The notes under the pieces: generated by a model
Told to the model about the DNA's origin: nothing
The model's input: only the letters and a program-made list of their open reading frames with translations
Databases searched by the model: none
Part shown: in pieces, positions 1 through 5,831 of the stretch
How positions within the stretch are numbered: position 1 is the stretch's first letter
How the letters are laid out: each line of letters begins with the position of its first letter
Assembly: GCA_021819225.1 (NCBI GenBank)
Contig: JAKARU010000053.1
Span: 1-5,831 of the forward strand
DNA from: Thermoplasmata archaeon
GTDB taxonomy: Archaea > Thermoplasmatota > Thermoplasmata > Thermoplasmatales > Thermoplasmataceae
Reading direction: 5' to 3'
DNA length: 5,831 nucleotides
Translations under genes and position numbers: made by a program

Positions 1-1241
1 CTGAATTCAGGTCCTGCAATTTTTTCCAGTTTCTCGCCCAGGTCATTGGCTGATCCTCTCAAGTCTATGAATGCATCAACTCCGACAAGTTCCTTTACGG
101 GCACTGGGCGATCTTCAAGTTTTATGACCAGCGGGGTTCCATGCGCGGGGTAACTGACTTTTTTCAGTTTCTGTGGAACCTGCCCCAGGCGTTCAATAAC
201 TGCATCGGCAAATTCCCTTGTTCCAACTTTTTTCCCTGATACTGCAGGATCAAAGATATCGTATGTGTGTACTCCGTCCTCAATGGTCCTGAGCCATGCG
301 TTGTGGACCTTTGCTGCAACATCACCCTGTCCTATGTGGACGAGCATCTGCACAGCGGCCAACAGGAGACCGGAGGGATTTGCAAGGTTCTGCCCTGCCC
401 TTCTCGGGGCTGAACCATGGATGGCCTCGAACATGGCAAAGCCGTCCCCTATGTTGGAGCTTCCTGCCAGGCCAACCGATCCGGCTATCTGTGCTGCAAC
501 ATCGGAAAGTATATCTCCGTAAAGATTCGGCATTACTATCACATCGAACTGTTCGGGAGAATCAGCCAGTTTCGCAGCTCCAATATCCACAATCCAGTGT
601 TCATGTTCTATTTCGGGATATTCTTCTGCAACTTCATCAAAGATTTTATGGAAGGTACCATCAGTAATCTTCATTATATTGTCCTTGGTGAAGCATGTTA
701 CCTTATGCCTGTTGTAACGCTTTGCATATTCAAATGCGTATCTTATCACCCTTTCAGATCCGGGAATGGATATGAGCTTCAGGCACTGCATCACATCTGC
801 TGTCTGCCTGTGCTCAATTCCGCCGTATAAGTCTTCCTCGTTCTCCCTAACGATGACAACATCCATGTCAGGATGTTTTGTCGCAACGAACGGATCATAC
901 GAGAGACATGGCCTTACATTTGCAAAAAGTCCAAGTGTTTTCCTGACGGTAACGTTGAGACTCTTGAAGCCTCCACCCTCCGGTGTAGTTATGGGTGCCT
1001 TCAGGAATACCTTTGTCCTCCTCAGGGAATCCCAGGCAGACTGTTCAATTCCGGAGGATATCCCTTTCCTGAACACTGCTTCTCCTATGGTTATGGTCTC
1101 AATGTCAATGCTGGCTCCTCCTGCCTTGATAATCTTCAGGGTTGCATCCATGATCTCCGGGCCAATCCCGTCGCCGTAAGCAACAGTTATTGGCACAGCG
1201 TTTTTATTACCATTTTTTTCCATACTGGTTTTGTTTTTCAT
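1..1241 (-). CDS. icd: NADP-type isocitrate dehydrogenase, Thermus type (3' end outside window)
   Basis: Catalyses oxidative decarboxylation of isocitrate to 2-oxoglutarate, a cytoplasmic TCA-cycle step. 413 residues are present from the ATG at 1241-1239. Visible landmarks are GDGIGPEI (23-30), the isocitrate-binding segment with Ser94, Asn96 and Arg100, ANVRP (Arg110), VRENEEDLYGGIE (Arg132, Tyr139), TKDNIMK (Lys186), Asp219, and metal ligands Asp243 and Asp247 in NLYGDILSD. HGSAPRRAGQN (275-285) carries basic residues where NAD-dependent relatives have Asp-Ile, favouring NADP. After the catalytic core, ELVGVDAFID (384-393) resembles the C-terminal extension of the roughly 496-residue Thermus enzyme, so about 80 residues probably lie beyond the window. 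The start is uncertain: in-frame GTG at 1250, ATG at 1241 and ATG at 1223 are all possible. None has a good Shine-Dalgarno site, and the TATA-like box at 1275-1282 favours 1250 or 1241. Homoisocitrate or isopropylmalate dehydrogenase is less likely because of the extension and the RR pair. Confidence 0.95.
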   Translation of the reverse strand, partial: MKNKTSMEKNGNKNAVPITVAYGDGIGPEIMDATLKIIKAGGASIDIETITIGEAVFRKGISSGIEQSAWDSLRRTKVFLKAPITTPEGGGFKSLNVTVRKTLGLFANVRPCLSYDPFVATKHPDMDVVIVRENEEDLYGGIEHRQTADVMQCLKLISIPGSERVIRYAFEYAKRYNRHKVTCFTKDNIMKITDGTFHKIFDEVAEEYPEIEHEHWIVDIGAAKLADSPEQFDVIVMPNLYGDILSDVAAQIAGSVGLAGSSNIGDGFAMFEAIHGSAPRRAGQNLANPSGLLLAAVQMLVHIGQGDVAAKVHNAWLRTIEDGVHTYDIFDPAVSGKKVGTREFADAVIERLGQVPQKLKKVSYPAHGTPLVIKLEDRPVPVKELVGVDAFIDLRGSANDLGEKLEKIAGPEF

Positions 1242-1274
1242 TTTTTCCACGTTAAGTTGTGATGTCAGTTCCCC

Positions 1275-1282
1275 TTAAAATT
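1275..1282 (-). promoter_or_regulatory. Probable TATA box of the isocitrate dehydrogenase gene
   Basis: On the minus strand this reads AATTTTAA inside an AT-rich run. Archaeal TATA boxes sit about 26 bases before the transcription start, which would place the start near 1251, next to the in-frame GTG (1250) and 9 bases before the ATG (1241). This implies a leaderless or nearly leaderless mRNA. A second AT-rich block (1315-1327) is too far upstream to be the core box. Confidence 0.45.
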
Positions 1283-1428
1283 ATTATTCTGAAAATGGCA
1301 ATCCTGTCATTCAGATTTAAATTTTTTAGCAAAATAGCTTTCTTCCATTTATTTTTTAAATGACCTAACATGTCAGAACTTCCATCACAGACAGCAAAAG
1401 AATAATATCTGTTGCCTGGTCGGGAACA

Positions 1429-1787
1429 TTATGGAACCATGAGATCAATGCCATATCTTTCAACTTCTCTCAAGAATGAATTTTCCGCCTCCTTCATGGC
1501 TTGAAACACGTACAGAGAATAGATATGGAGTTCAACCTAAGGAATTCCAATTATATCCCAGCATATTCAATAGGAATCCATGCCATAATTATCACCAACA
1601 ACGACGAAGATATCGATGTCACTTAAACGGTGTTTTTTTTCTTTGCATAGGAACCGAATAACATAGCTCTATCTACCCTGATATTACCGGATATTTCCGT
1701 GAAACTCTTCTTCAGGTTTTCAACAAGTTCTTCTTTGCTAAATTTCGGATAAAATACTTTCACATCTTTTGAGAATGTGTCTGGCAT
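1429..1787 (-). pseudogene. Decayed minimal nucleotidyltransferase (MNT/MntA-like)
   Basis: The intact part runs from ATG 1787 for 54 codons and holds the nucleotidyltransferase signature LFGSYAKKK (residues 43-51). It then stops at TAA 1625-1623, just after a run of eight A (plus-strand T8, 1633-1640). A one-base-longer run would restore the reading: the next frame continues as KHRLSDIDIFVVVGDNYG, supplying the D-x-D metal-binding pair that follows GS in this family. That frame is interrupted by TGA (1569-1567) and TAG (1539-1537). It then continues as VELHIYSLYVF and REVERYGIDLMVP to a normal stop at 1429. The total of about 119 codons matches single-domain archaeal MNT proteins, which include the antitoxins of HEPN-MNT pairs. 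No HEPN toxin gene is visible on either side. A GGGAGG Shine-Dalgarno-like site lies upstream. One homopolymer slip could be a sequencing error, but the two additional stops argue for real decay. Confidence 0.85.
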
Positions 1788-2123
1788 AGATCATCAGCCT
1801 CCCAGCCTCATCGGCAAATACAAAAAAAAGCTACCAGTGTTAACCTGGGTCAATAAGTTTAGCCTGGACATGAAGCGCTTGAATATGGGATTTACAGAAG
1901 GTCATGCTGTCTAAAACTATTGTTTCAATTATCTAATTAATTATTATTTAGTATAAATTATTGGAAAAGTAAAATTCAAAACAAACAATCCATTGAGATA
2001 ATGTTGCTAACAACAGACATTGAATTATACGGCAAAATGCTAGCTTTATTAATTAACCGGGAAATGCATTGAACTTTACATGATTTTGATAAATGATGAT
2101 GGAAATTTAGTTAAAAAGAAAAA
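1788..2123. other. AT-rich intergenic gap, no convincing gene
   Basis: This stretch separates the minus-strand MNT pseudogene from the plus-strand surface-protein gene, so it should carry divergent promoters. It contains many short AT palindromes (for example TTAATTAA at 2049-2056) and a small TGTTG/CAACA hairpin at 2002-2015. A minus-strand TATA-like TAATTTATAC lies at 1951-1960. The only open frame near it is a 21-codon minus-strand one (1905 down to 1840) without recognisable features. I see no tRNA, CRISPR or insertion-sequence ends. Confidence 0.6.
1798..1803 (-). promoter_or_regulatory. Shine-Dalgarno-like site before the MNT pseudogene
   Basis: GGGAGG on the minus strand, 10 bases before the ATG at 1787. 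It supports that ATG as the former start and contrasts with the two full-length genes here, which lack such a site. Confidence 0.45.
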
Positions 2124-2135
2124 TTGATATATACT
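2113..2135 (+). promoter_or_regulatory. Core promoter (BRE plus TATA box) of the surface-protein gene
   Basis: A purine-rich AAAAAGAAAAA (2113-2123) is followed directly by TTGATATATACT (2124-2135). The box is centred near 2130, so an archaeal start of transcription would fall at about 2154-2157, on or beside the ATG at 2154. The purine block fits a TFB recognition element. There is no Shine-Dalgarno sequence before the ATG, so a leaderless mRNA is the simplest reading. Confidence 0.65.
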
Positions 2136-2153
2136 AATAAATGTCCGGATTCA

Positions 2154-5100
2154 ATGAATATAAAATTAACGGTGTCCGCATTCATAGTTTTCTCAATGAT
2201 AGCCGCTTCCTTTGCACTAATAGGCCCTCCAGGAGTTTCAGACTTTTCTTCCTCAAAAGTTGCCGGGGATTTCATTAGTTCTACAGAATTGAATCCTTTT
2301 GCAGGAAACGTTACGATTTACCAAAATGGGTCGTTATCCACATCAGGGGCTCCCATATCTGTTTCAGGTCATTCGTATACACTTTCTGGTAACATCCTGG
2401 GATCATTGAAGTTTGAGGCAACTAAATCCACCTTGAATGGAGCCGGATACACAATTACAGGTGACCACGGAATTCTGCCTGCTCTTACGGTATCAAATGC
2501 AAGCGGTGTCAAAATTTCGGATCTCACGGTAACGTCAAACAACAATACCTCATCTGCGGTTATGTTGGTCAATACATCGATGGATCAATTTACTGATATC
2601 AATGTCTCAGCCGCTTTCCAGGGAATTGAGATCTTAAATTACACCTCAGCAATCAACATATCTGACTCCAGGGTATCAGTGGGAAAAGGATCACTGATAG
2701 CTAGCGGGGATATTTTAGCTGGTGCACAAATTGGGCCTGATAACATCCTGGGGATAGGTAATCACTCCAATAACATCTCCATTTATAATGATGTATTGGT
2801 GAATACGGGGGGACTTTACGGGGTTTTGTTTAATTCACCAAATTCAACCCTGAAGGATTCGTCAATCTCCATTATAGGGAAAAATAATAGTAAAACAGGT
2901 GGCTCAGCAGTATTCATATCATTACAAAATTACACCACAGTTTCAAATAACTCCATAAGCGCAAGAAATGTGTCTTTGGGTGCAGGATTCGGTGGCACTG
3001 TACTTGGTACCACGAGCTCAACCGGGGACCAGTTCAACGGCAATAGTCTGAAAATTGTATCACCGTCATATGGTGGTTTTGGGGGGGTTTTTGTCTTCGC
3101 AATTAAGGCCAATCTTTCAATGAGAGACAATAATATTTACGCCCAGAACCTGCCAGCAAACTATTCTCTTGCCGAATCGTTTTTGGGTAATTTTAATTTT
3201 ACAGGCAATTCCATGGAAATTGTAAATTCATCAAATTCTATGCCAGTTATAGCGTGTGGCATAAATTCCAGCATTGATTCAAATTCCATTGTATATTCAA
3301 GAAACTCTTCAATGACAACAAATTCTGCAATAATAATCGGGTCTACAAATTTCAATATTAACAATAATTCCATTAACGTGAACAAAGGGGGGAATTCCAG
3401 TGTTATCCATGTATTCCAGATTGGAAAAGCGTCTAAGATGGACAGTATCAGCAATAACAGGATTGTCAGCTTGAATTCATCTGGAATGGGAATTGATTTT
3501 GCTGGTTCAAATACGACCATCTCTGGCAACAGTATTGGCATGAGCGGAAGTGAACCAAATGGAATAGTATTCTCCGGCACTGGAATGACAGTTTCCGGTA
3601 ATATTGTGAATCTGAACACGAGCAAATCCAGCACAGGCATCGGGGATTTTAATGAAGGTTCAGGAGTCTATAATTCAACTGTAACGGGGAACAGCATAAA
3701 CTTGACGGGAAACCAGACCGGCCAGATGTTTGGTATGTATTTCGAATACAATGTAAAGAATCTTACCGTTTCTTCCAATTTTATGACATCAAATGGAATC
3801 AAATTTGACGGGATGTTATTTAGTGGGAGTTCAAATTCGAATATTTCGATTTCCCGCAACTCAATAGTATATGATTATAAATCACGGGGTTTATTCAAGG
3901 GTCTCGGAATTTCGAATTTCAAAAATGCTCTGATAAACGGCAATAATATCATGAGCAGAGGATATGCTGGCCTTGGAATCAATTCCTATGCCCTTTCTCT
4001 GGGCTTTCTTTACAACATGGTTGTTTCAAACAATACAGTAGAAGGAGTAAACACATCCCTATCCATGGAATTTGCAATCAATGTAACTGTTTACGGCAAT
4101 TACTTCCTGAATCAATATGAAGCCTTGGATATCGGTCTGCTTTTAAATGCAACCTTTTACCACAATAATTTTGAGAATTTCACGGTAGCGGGTGAAATAT
4201 CAGGCCTTTACAGCGTTTCATTCAACGCGTCATATCCTGCCGGTGGAAATTACTGGTCAAATTATACTGGCGTGGATCATTACCGTGGTCCAGGTCAGAA
4301 TATTCCAGGAAGCGATGGCATTGGAGATACACCATATTATCTCAACGCAACAGTGAAAGATAATTATCCGCTCATGAAACCATGGACACGTCCAGAAGCA
4401 GTATTCAGGGCCAGCGGCCTGTTACCGGGACAGGCATGGTCTGTGACTTTCAATGGTAAAACAGTTACAAGCAAGCAGGATGTGATTTCATTTGCAATAC
4501 TGAACGGAACATACCAGAACTACTCCTATTCAGTTGGAACAATAGCAGGATACCGCGGTGGTGGGCAGTCAGGTGAGATGGATTATACAGGGAGCGGATT
4601 TATGGAGAACGTAACATATGCTCACAAGTTCAATGTAACTTTCAAGGAAACTGGGCTGCCTTCGGGCACCCAGTGGGCATTCAAGTTGAATGGAACTGTT
4701 ATAAATGTCACTGCGTCATCCTACACCCTCTCAGCTTACAACGGCACTTCATTCAGTTATACCATTGAAAACTCCAACTTATACTACAGCAATATATCTT
4801 CCGGTTCATTTACACTTTCAGGCTACAATGTAACAGTCTTCATTGAATATCTTCATTTTTCATATATTCATGGAACTCTATCTCCTTCTGAGACCTCCAT
4901 CATAATTAATGGAGTCAATTATGGAATGTACAACGGAAGCTACAATATATCCCTCGAAGCAGGATCATACGTGGTTGAATTCGAGCATTCCGGATACAGG
5001 AATGCATATGCCAATGTTTCCCTCAACGCTGGTGAGATCTATTCTGAAAATATTTCCCTTGTTTCAGCAGGGAAACCTGGCAGCAGTCTCATATATATTG

Positions 5101-5174
5101 GGGCGGCAGCAGGTGCCATTGTAGTTGTCGCCGCACTGGGAAGCTATTTCGTGTTGAGGAGGACGCGCAAGTAG
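2154..5174 (+). CDS. Large exported beta-helix surface protein with C-terminal membrane anchor
   Basis: A 1006-residue protein, unnamed, with a clear architecture. Residues 1-23 form a signal peptide (NIK, then a hydrophobic stretch ending ASFALIG). Residues about 80-696 are a right-handed parallel beta-helix of the NosD/PbH1 type, with recurring coil motifs such as SGNSI, SNNSI, TGNSI and YGNYF. It closes with the NosD-family hallmark GGNYWSNYTG (697-706), GDGIGDTPYY-like spacing and DNYPLM (736-741). Residues 749-825 and 826-903 are two Ig-like repeats, the second holding FKETGLPSGTQW. Residues 904-972 resemble a PEGA domain, and 979-1001 are a transmembrane helix followed by RRTRK. I count about 53 N-x-S/T sequons and one cysteine, as expected of a heavily glycosylated outer-surface protein with the helix outside the cell. 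The ATG at 2154 was chosen because the longer TTG reading from 2124 runs through the TATA box. Carbohydrate binding or adhesion is a family-level guess; no catalytic site is evident. Confidence 0.9.
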   Translation: MNIKLTVSAFIVFSMIAASFALIGPPGVSDFSSSKVAGDFISSTELNPFAGNVTIYQNGSLSTSGAPISVSGHSYTLSGNILGSLKFEATKSTLNGAGYTITGDHGILPALTVSNASGVKISDLTVTSNNNTSSAVMLVNTSMDQFTDINVSAAFQGIEILNYTSAINISDSRVSVGKGSLIASGDILAGAQIGPDNILGIGNHSNNISIYNDVLVNTGGLYGVLFNSPNSTLKDSSISIIGKNNSKTGGSAVFISLQNYTTVSNNSISARNVSLGAGFGGTVLGTTSSTGDQFNGNSLKIVSPSYGGFGGVFVFAIKANLSMRDNNIYAQNLPANYSLAESFLGNFNFTGNSMEIVNSSNSMPVIACGINSSIDSNSIVYSRNSSMTTNSAIIIGSTNFNINNNSINVNKGGNSSVIHVFQIGKASKMDSISNNRIVSLNSSGMGIDFAGSNTTISGNSIGMSGSEPNGIVFSGTGMTVSGNIVNLNTSKSSTGIGDFNEGSGVYNSTVTGNSINLTGNQTGQMFGMYFEYNVKNLTVSSNFMTSNGIKFDGMLFSGSSNSNISISRNSIVYDYKSRGLFKGLGISNFKNALINGNNIMSRGYAGLGINSYALSLGFLYNMVVSNNTVEGVNTSLSMEFAINVTVYGNYFLNQYEALDIGLLLNATFYHNNFENFTVAGEISGLYSVSFNASYPAGGNYWSNYTGVDHYRGPGQNIPGSDGIGDTPYYLNATVKDNYPLMKPWTRPEAVFRASGLLPGQAWSVTFNGKTVTSKQDVISFAILNGTYQNYSYSVGTIAGYRGGGQSGEMDYTGSGFMENVTYAHKFNVTFKETGLPSGTQWAFKLNGTVINVTASSYTLSAYNGTSFSYTIENSNLYYSNISSGSFTLSGYNVTVFIEYLHFSYIHGTLSPSETSIIINGVNYGMYNGSYNISLEAGSYVVEFEHSGYRNAYANVSLNAGEIYSENISLVSAGKPGSSLIYIGAAAGAIVVVAALGSYFVLRRTRK
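2391..4241 (+). repeat. Beta-helix coil repeats within the surface protein
   Basis: Residues about 80-696 repeat a loose unit of roughly 20-40 residues built on a turn-strand motif, [ST/G/N]-x-N-x-[IVLF]. Examples in order are SNNSI, NGNSL, RDNNI, TGNSM, DSNSI, NNNSI, SNNRI, SGNSI, SGNIV, TGNSI, SSNFM, SRNSI, NGNNI, SNNTV, YGNYF and YHNNF. The stacked Asn positions would form the asparagine ladder typical of right-handed beta-helices. The repeat is conserved at protein level only; I saw no long identical DNA repeats. Confidence 0.85.
4398..4862 (+). repeat. Two tandem Ig-like repeats (GLPSGTxW type) in the surface protein
   Basis: The first copy begins VFRASGLLPGQAWSVTFNGK (residues 750-769). 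The second begins FNVTFKETGLPSGTQWAFKL (826-845). Each is about 77 residues with the same order: strand, G-L-P turn, Trp, strand ending in F/L-N-G, then Tyr-rich strands. The F.E.GLP.GT.W pattern is, to my knowledge, recurrent in secreted proteins of Thermoplasmata. The first copy is the more diverged, with LLPGQ replacing LPSGT. Confidence 0.7.
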
Positions 5175-5205
5175 GTCAATATACTGGGGACACTGGAACC
5201 TCCAC

Positions 5206-5228
5206 GGTTTTCCGAAACAGGAAAAACC
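5206..5228 (+). terminator. Hairpin after the surface-protein gene, possible 3' end
   Basis: GGTTTTCC and GGAAAAACC can pair across a GAAACA loop, with one bulged A, starting 32 bases after the stop codon. No strong T-run follows, and archaeal termination often needs only T-tracts, so the role as terminator or mRNA-end stabiliser is tentative. Confidence 0.35.
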
Positions 5229-5365
5229 ATCACTAGGGAAGTCACTTTACCCAGGGTTTGATATCCCCTCTTTCCTGAATATTGAGCTTTCCTACCAGGG
5301 CCATCCTAAAAATGGAGGAGGTCATTAGAGCATTTTGCCTTTAACCACCAAATTGATTACAATCC

Positions 5366-5440
5366 TCAAAATTTAAGGCCCAGTTCTTTGTGAATTGGTA
5401 CCGTAATCTTCTTTCCTGATGAGTTTGCAAGCGTACGTGG
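5366..5440 (-). pseudogene. Possible remnant of an AbrB/SpoVT-type (VapB-like) protein
   Basis: This minus-strand frame reads RTLANSSGKKITVPIHKELG (5437-5378), then LKF and a TGA stop (5368-5366). A stop codon also precedes it (5443-5441). SGKKITVP..KELGLK strongly resembles the swapped-hairpin core of AbrB-family DNA-binding proteins and antitoxins (SKGRITIPKEIREKLGIKxGD), in which GD and further strands should follow. They are missing here, and no start codon is in frame. With only about 24 codons, chance resemblance cannot be excluded. Confidence 0.35.
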
Positions 5441-5543
5441 CTATGAGGTTAATGGCCGAAACTATATCTTGAATGGAAAATGGCTACTATAAAATCCTTC
5501 CTGGCAATGCTGGAAGCTCAGGCATCCCGTATTAATTCCTCTC

Positions 5544-5726
5544 TTACATCCTAAGGATTTTGCCCATAGGGGTTTTCAGGAACCATATAAATGATTCTAT
5601 TGCTTCTACATGATTCCTGAGAGCTTCATTTCCTTGTTTGTCTCAAATGAAACATCATGTTAGTGCAGATATAATGACCACATAGAATCCTGCCACTTCT
5701 TTTTCAAGTATTCCAGTATCTTTCAT
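5544..5726 (-). pseudogene. Stop-interrupted small frame with a plausible promoter, unknown function
   Basis: From ATG 5726 the frame encodes 23 residues beginning MKDTGILEKEV, then TGA (5657-5655). After three codons there is a second stop (5645-5643). The same frame then stays open for 32 codons with balanced, protein-like composition (NEALRNHVEAIESFIWFLK, then TPMGKILRM) to TAA at 5546-5544. The TATA-like box at 5750-5757 is at the right distance for a leaderless start at this ATG. I do not recognise the family. Either the gene has decayed or only the 23-residue peptide is made. Confidence 0.3.
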
Positions 5727-5749
5727 CACAAAACTATGCCTAAAAAACC

Positions 5750-5757
5750 TATAAAGT
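5750..5757 (-). promoter_or_regulatory. TATA-like box, possible promoter
   Basis: On the minus strand it reads ACTTTATA, matching the archaeal YTTAWA box. Its centre lies about 27 bases before the ATG at 5726. On the plus strand the same bases read TATAAAGT, so the orientation is not certain; a plus-strand start near 5780 would fall inside the inverted repeat at 5773-5790. Confidence 0.4.
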
Positions 5758-5770
5758 TTATTCGGGTGTT

Positions 5771-5808
5771 TTGTCTAAGTGTGTTTAGACTAAGCAAGAT
5801 TAGACTAA
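5771..5808. promoter_or_regulatory. TTAGACTAA repeat cluster, operator-like
   Basis: TTAGACTAA occurs twice (5785-5793 and 5800-5808), 15 bases apart. Each copy is itself a palindrome (TTAG-A-CTAA). A third, inverted near-copy TTGTCTAA lies at 5771-5778, and GTCTAA (5773-5778) with TTAGAC (5785-5790) forms an inverted repeat with a 6-base spacer. The cluster lies just upstream of the minus-strand TATA box at 5750-5757 and just before a plus-strand AATTTATT (5806-5813) that could serve a gene beyond the right edge. Binding sites for a dimeric transcription regulator are the likely explanation; the regulator is unknown. Confidence 0.5.
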
Positions 5809-5831
5809 TTTATTTGCTGCTAGTTAATAAT

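Larger units (their letters stand above)
5175..5831. other. Gene-poor region with gene debris
   Basis: These 657 bases have no intact open frame of convincing length on either strand. They hold a hairpin after the surface gene, short minus-strand frames of coding-like composition broken by stops (5325-5242, 27 codons; 5440-5366, AbrB-like; 5726-5544, two internal stops), and a repeat cluster at the right edge. The pattern suggests eroded small genes rather than simple spacer. No transposase motif, insertion-sequence terminal repeats, tRNA or CRISPR array was found. Confidence 0.55.

Noticed and set aside
265..1262. Several plus-strand open frames of 85-137 codons
   Set aside because: They overlap each other and lie antisense to the isocitrate dehydrogenase, whose family motifs are unmistakable on the minus strand.
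1476..1661. Plus-strand 61-codon open frame
   Set aside because: It is antisense to the nucleotidyltransferase pseudogene, whose conserved motifs fix the coding strand.
2141..2230. ATG at 2141 as start of another frame
   Set aside because: It is out of frame with the surface protein, has no ribosome-binding site, lies only about 11 bases from the TATA box centre and gives no recognisable product.
2369..3859. Minus-strand open frames of 63-159 codons inside the surface-protein gene
   Set aside because: They are antisense to a continuous 1006-codon gene and have a hydrophobic, Pro/Glu/Leu-biased composition produced by reading its Asn/Ser-rich codons backwards.
4909..5124. Plus-strand 71-codon frame within the 3' part of the surface gene
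   Set aside because: It is an alternate frame of the PEGA-like and anchor region, with no domain features of its own.
5241..5258. GGGAAGT/ACTTTACCC imperfect inverted repeat as a second terminator
   Set aside because: Pairing needs a two-base bulge and no T-run follows; it is not distinguishable from chance.
5242..5325. 27-codon minus-strand frame beginning MTSSIFRMALVGK
   Set aside because: Composition looks coding-like, but it is too short, has no promoter or ribosome-binding site and matches no family I recognise; mentioned only as possible debris.
5175..5831. Insertion-sequence remnant
   Set aside because: No transposase motifs, terminal inverted repeats or target-site duplications could be found.

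Overview
The window looks like a chromosomal segment of an archaeon, most likely from the Thermoplasmata (Thermoplasma/Ferroplasma/Cuniculiplasma-like). The main reasons are TATA-like boxes about 25 bases before the start codons with no Shine-Dalgarno site (leaderless transcription), and a large exported beta-helix surface protein with F.E.GLPSGT.W repeats, very many N-glycosylation sequons and a C-terminal membrane anchor. No sequence search was possible, so the lineage is an inference.

Layout. (1) Bases 1-1241, minus strand: most of an NADP-type isocitrate dehydrogenase of the Thermus thermophilus type. The 3' end lies outside the window. All the plus-strand open frames over this stretch are its antisense shadows. 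(2) 1242-1428: short intergenic stretch with the likely dehydrogenase promoter. (3) 1429-1787, minus strand: a decayed minimal nucleotidyltransferase (MNT) gene, broken by a frameshift in an 8-base homopolymer and two in-frame stops. No intact HEPN partner is visible. (4) 1788-2123: AT-rich gap without a convincing gene. (5) 2154-5174, plus strand: the dominant gene, a 1006-residue cell-surface protein with a signal peptide, a long NosD-like right-handed beta-helix, two Ig-like repeats, a PEGA-like domain, and a single C-terminal transmembrane segment with a basic tail. (6) 5175-5831: 657 bases without an intact gene, holding gene debris (a possible AbrB-type fragment and a stop-interrupted frame with a plausible promoter) and, near the right edge, a cluster of TTAGACTAA repeats that looks like an operator.

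The parts do not form an obvious pathway or operon. The dehydrogenase is central metabolism (TCA cycle), the beta-helix protein is cell envelope, and the gaps on both sides of the envelope gene contain broken small genes, two of which resemble antitoxin families. This suggests an accessory, eroding neighbourhood around a niche-specific surface protein. I see no complete novel system. The items most worth a second look are the surface protein's architecture, the decayed MNT gene and the TTAGACTAA cluster.
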